Shown: positions 6,825 through 7,590 of the stretch, piece by piece
Layout of the letters: the number at the start of each line of letters is the position of its first letter
Position numbering within the stretch: the first letter of the stretch is position 1
Source of the DNA: an uncultured Actinomycetes bacterium
Lineage (GTDB): Bacteria; Actinomycetota; Thermoleophilia; Gaiellales; F1-60-MAGs149
NCBI GenBank assembly: GCA_903960645.1
Contig: CAJCBN010000121.1
Coordinates: forward strand, 1 to 7,590
DNA: 7,590 nt
Direction: 5' to 3'
The notes under the pieces: model-generated
Database searches by the model: none
Seen by the model: the letters and a program-made list of their open reading frames with translations, nothing else
What the model was told of the DNA's origin: nothing
Translations under genes and position numbers: made by a program

Positions 6825-7590
6825 CCCCAAGGGCTTCCTCCAGATCCAGCGGCGCCTGACGCCGTACCGCCCCGTCGAGGAGCGGCTCCGCGACTACGCC
6901 TTCGTGGCCCCCACGGCCGAGGTCGGCCAGGTGCGCGAGCAGGCGCGGCGCTGCATGGACTGCGGCGTGCCGTTCTGCCACACCGGCTGCCCGCTCGGCA
7001 ACTTGATCCCCGAGTGGAACGACCTCGTCGAGCGCGACCACTTCCGCGAGGCCATCGACCGCCTGCACGCGACCAACAACTTCCCGGAGTTCACCGGCGC
7101 CGTCTGCCCTGCTCCCTGCGAGGAGGCCTGCGTGCTCGCCCTCGAGGACGAGCCGGTCACGATCAAGCAGGTCGAACTGAAGATCGTCGAGGAGGCCTTC
7201 GAGCACGGCTGGGTCACCCCGCAGACCGCGGAGCGCGCGACGGGTAAGCGGGTTGCGGTGATCGGCTCCGGGCCCGCCGGTCTGGCCGCCGCGCAGCAGC
7301 TGGTGCGCGAAGGCCACGGCGTCACCGTCTTCGAGCGCGACGATCGCCTCGGCGGCCTGCTCCGCTACGGCATCCCCGATTTCAAGCTGGACAAGCACAT
7401 GATCGATCGCCGCCTCGAGCAGCTGGAGGCCGAGGGCATCGAGTTCGCGACCGGCATCGAGGTTGGCCGCGACCTCTCCCTCGAGGAGCTCAAGGCCGGA
7501 GTCGACGCCGTCATCCTCGCCACGGGCGCGCAGCGCCACCGCGACCTCTACCTGCCGGGCCGCGAGCTGGCCGGTATCGAGTACGCCATG
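6817..7590 (+). CDS. gltD: Glutamate synthase, small (beta) subunit (3' truncated by window)
   Basis: The first 258 residues of a protein usually about 470-490 long. It oxidises NAD(P)H on FAD and passes electrons through two 4Fe-4S clusters to GltB. The N-terminus (TDPKGFLQIQRRLTPYRPVEERLRDY, residues 2-27) is typical of GltD. The cysteines are C46, C49, C54 and C58 (RCMDCGVPFCHTGCPLGN) and C97, C101 and C105 (CPAPCEEAC). These two groups are the usual cluster ligands. The FAD dinucleotide-binding loop is VAVIGSGPAGLAAA (GxGxxG at 150-155), followed by RLGGLLRYGIPDFKLDK. The NAD(P)H-binding domain lies mostly outside the window. The start is GTG at 6817, inside the last codons of gltB; no upstream in-frame start exists and the next Met (47) is within the cluster motif. 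The 8-base overlap and lack of a good Shine-Dalgarno imply translational coupling to gltB. Confidence 0.97.
   Translation, partial: MTDPKGFLQIQRRLTPYRPVEERLRDYAFVAPTAEVGQVREQARRCMDCGVPFCHTGCPLGNLIPEWNDLVERDHFREAIDRLHATNNFPEFTGAVCPAPCEEACVLALEDEPVTIKQVELKIVEEAFEHGWVTPQTAERATGKRVAVIGSGPAGLAAAQQLVREGHGVTVFERDDRLGGLLRYGIPDFKLDKHMIDRRLEQLEAEGIEFATGIEVGRDLSLEELKAGVDAVILATGAQRHRDLYLPGRELAGIEYAM

Noticed and set aside
5472..6830. 452-codon minus-strand open frame opposite the end of gltB
   Set aside because: A shadow of gltB: no conserved motifs and typical antisense composition.
6748..7539. 263-codon minus-strand open frame opposite gltD
   Set aside because: It is antisense to the clearly recognised gltD, with no family resemblance.

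Overview
The window is GC-rich DNA with short intergenic gaps, stop/start overlaps and two genes that look leaderless. This fits a high-GC actinobacterium. The protein sequences remind me of the Thermoleophilia/Solirubrobacterales group, but that is an impression and not a database result. There are six protein genes: a tail fragment, three genes forming a possible regulatory module, and the start of the glutamate synthase operon.

Positions 1-121 hold the C-terminal end of a zinc-binding-dehydrogenase/quinone-oxidoreductase-like protein. After a 144-base gap come two translationally coupled genes (266-832 and 832-1446): a diverged ECF-like sigma factor, and a small helical protein with a weak XRE/HTH-like segment. 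Facing them on the minus strand is an ImmA/IrrE-family zinc metallopeptidase (2012-1443). Its stop codon overlaps that of the second gene on one palindromic CTAG. ImmA/IrrE proteases are known to cleave HTH repressors (ImmR, DdrO), so these three genes may form a protease-controlled sigma switch. That is inference from context.

The 294 bases between the peptidase gene and the divergent gltB gene are the most structured non-coding part. They contain 37-bp tandem repeats, each with a double BamHI-type palindrome (about 2066-2162, with a degraded relative at about 2182-2198). Nearer gltB lies a tight cluster of overlapping dyads (2238-2268), followed by a promoter-like sequence whose -10 box ends 7 bases before the gltB ATG. 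The peptidase gene has the same arrangement (TACGAT, 7 bases, ATG).

The second half is an ordinary gltBD operon. gltB (2307-6824) encodes the complete large subunit of glutamate synthase, with its nucleophilic Cys after a short propeptide, FMN-domain motifs, a Cx5Cx4C iron-sulfur motif and the C-terminal glycine-rich domain. gltD (6817 to beyond the window) starts at a GTG inside the end of gltB and encodes the FAD/NAD(P)H and 4Fe-4S small subunit. Together they would make two glutamates from glutamine and 2-oxoglutarate. The window ends inside gltD.
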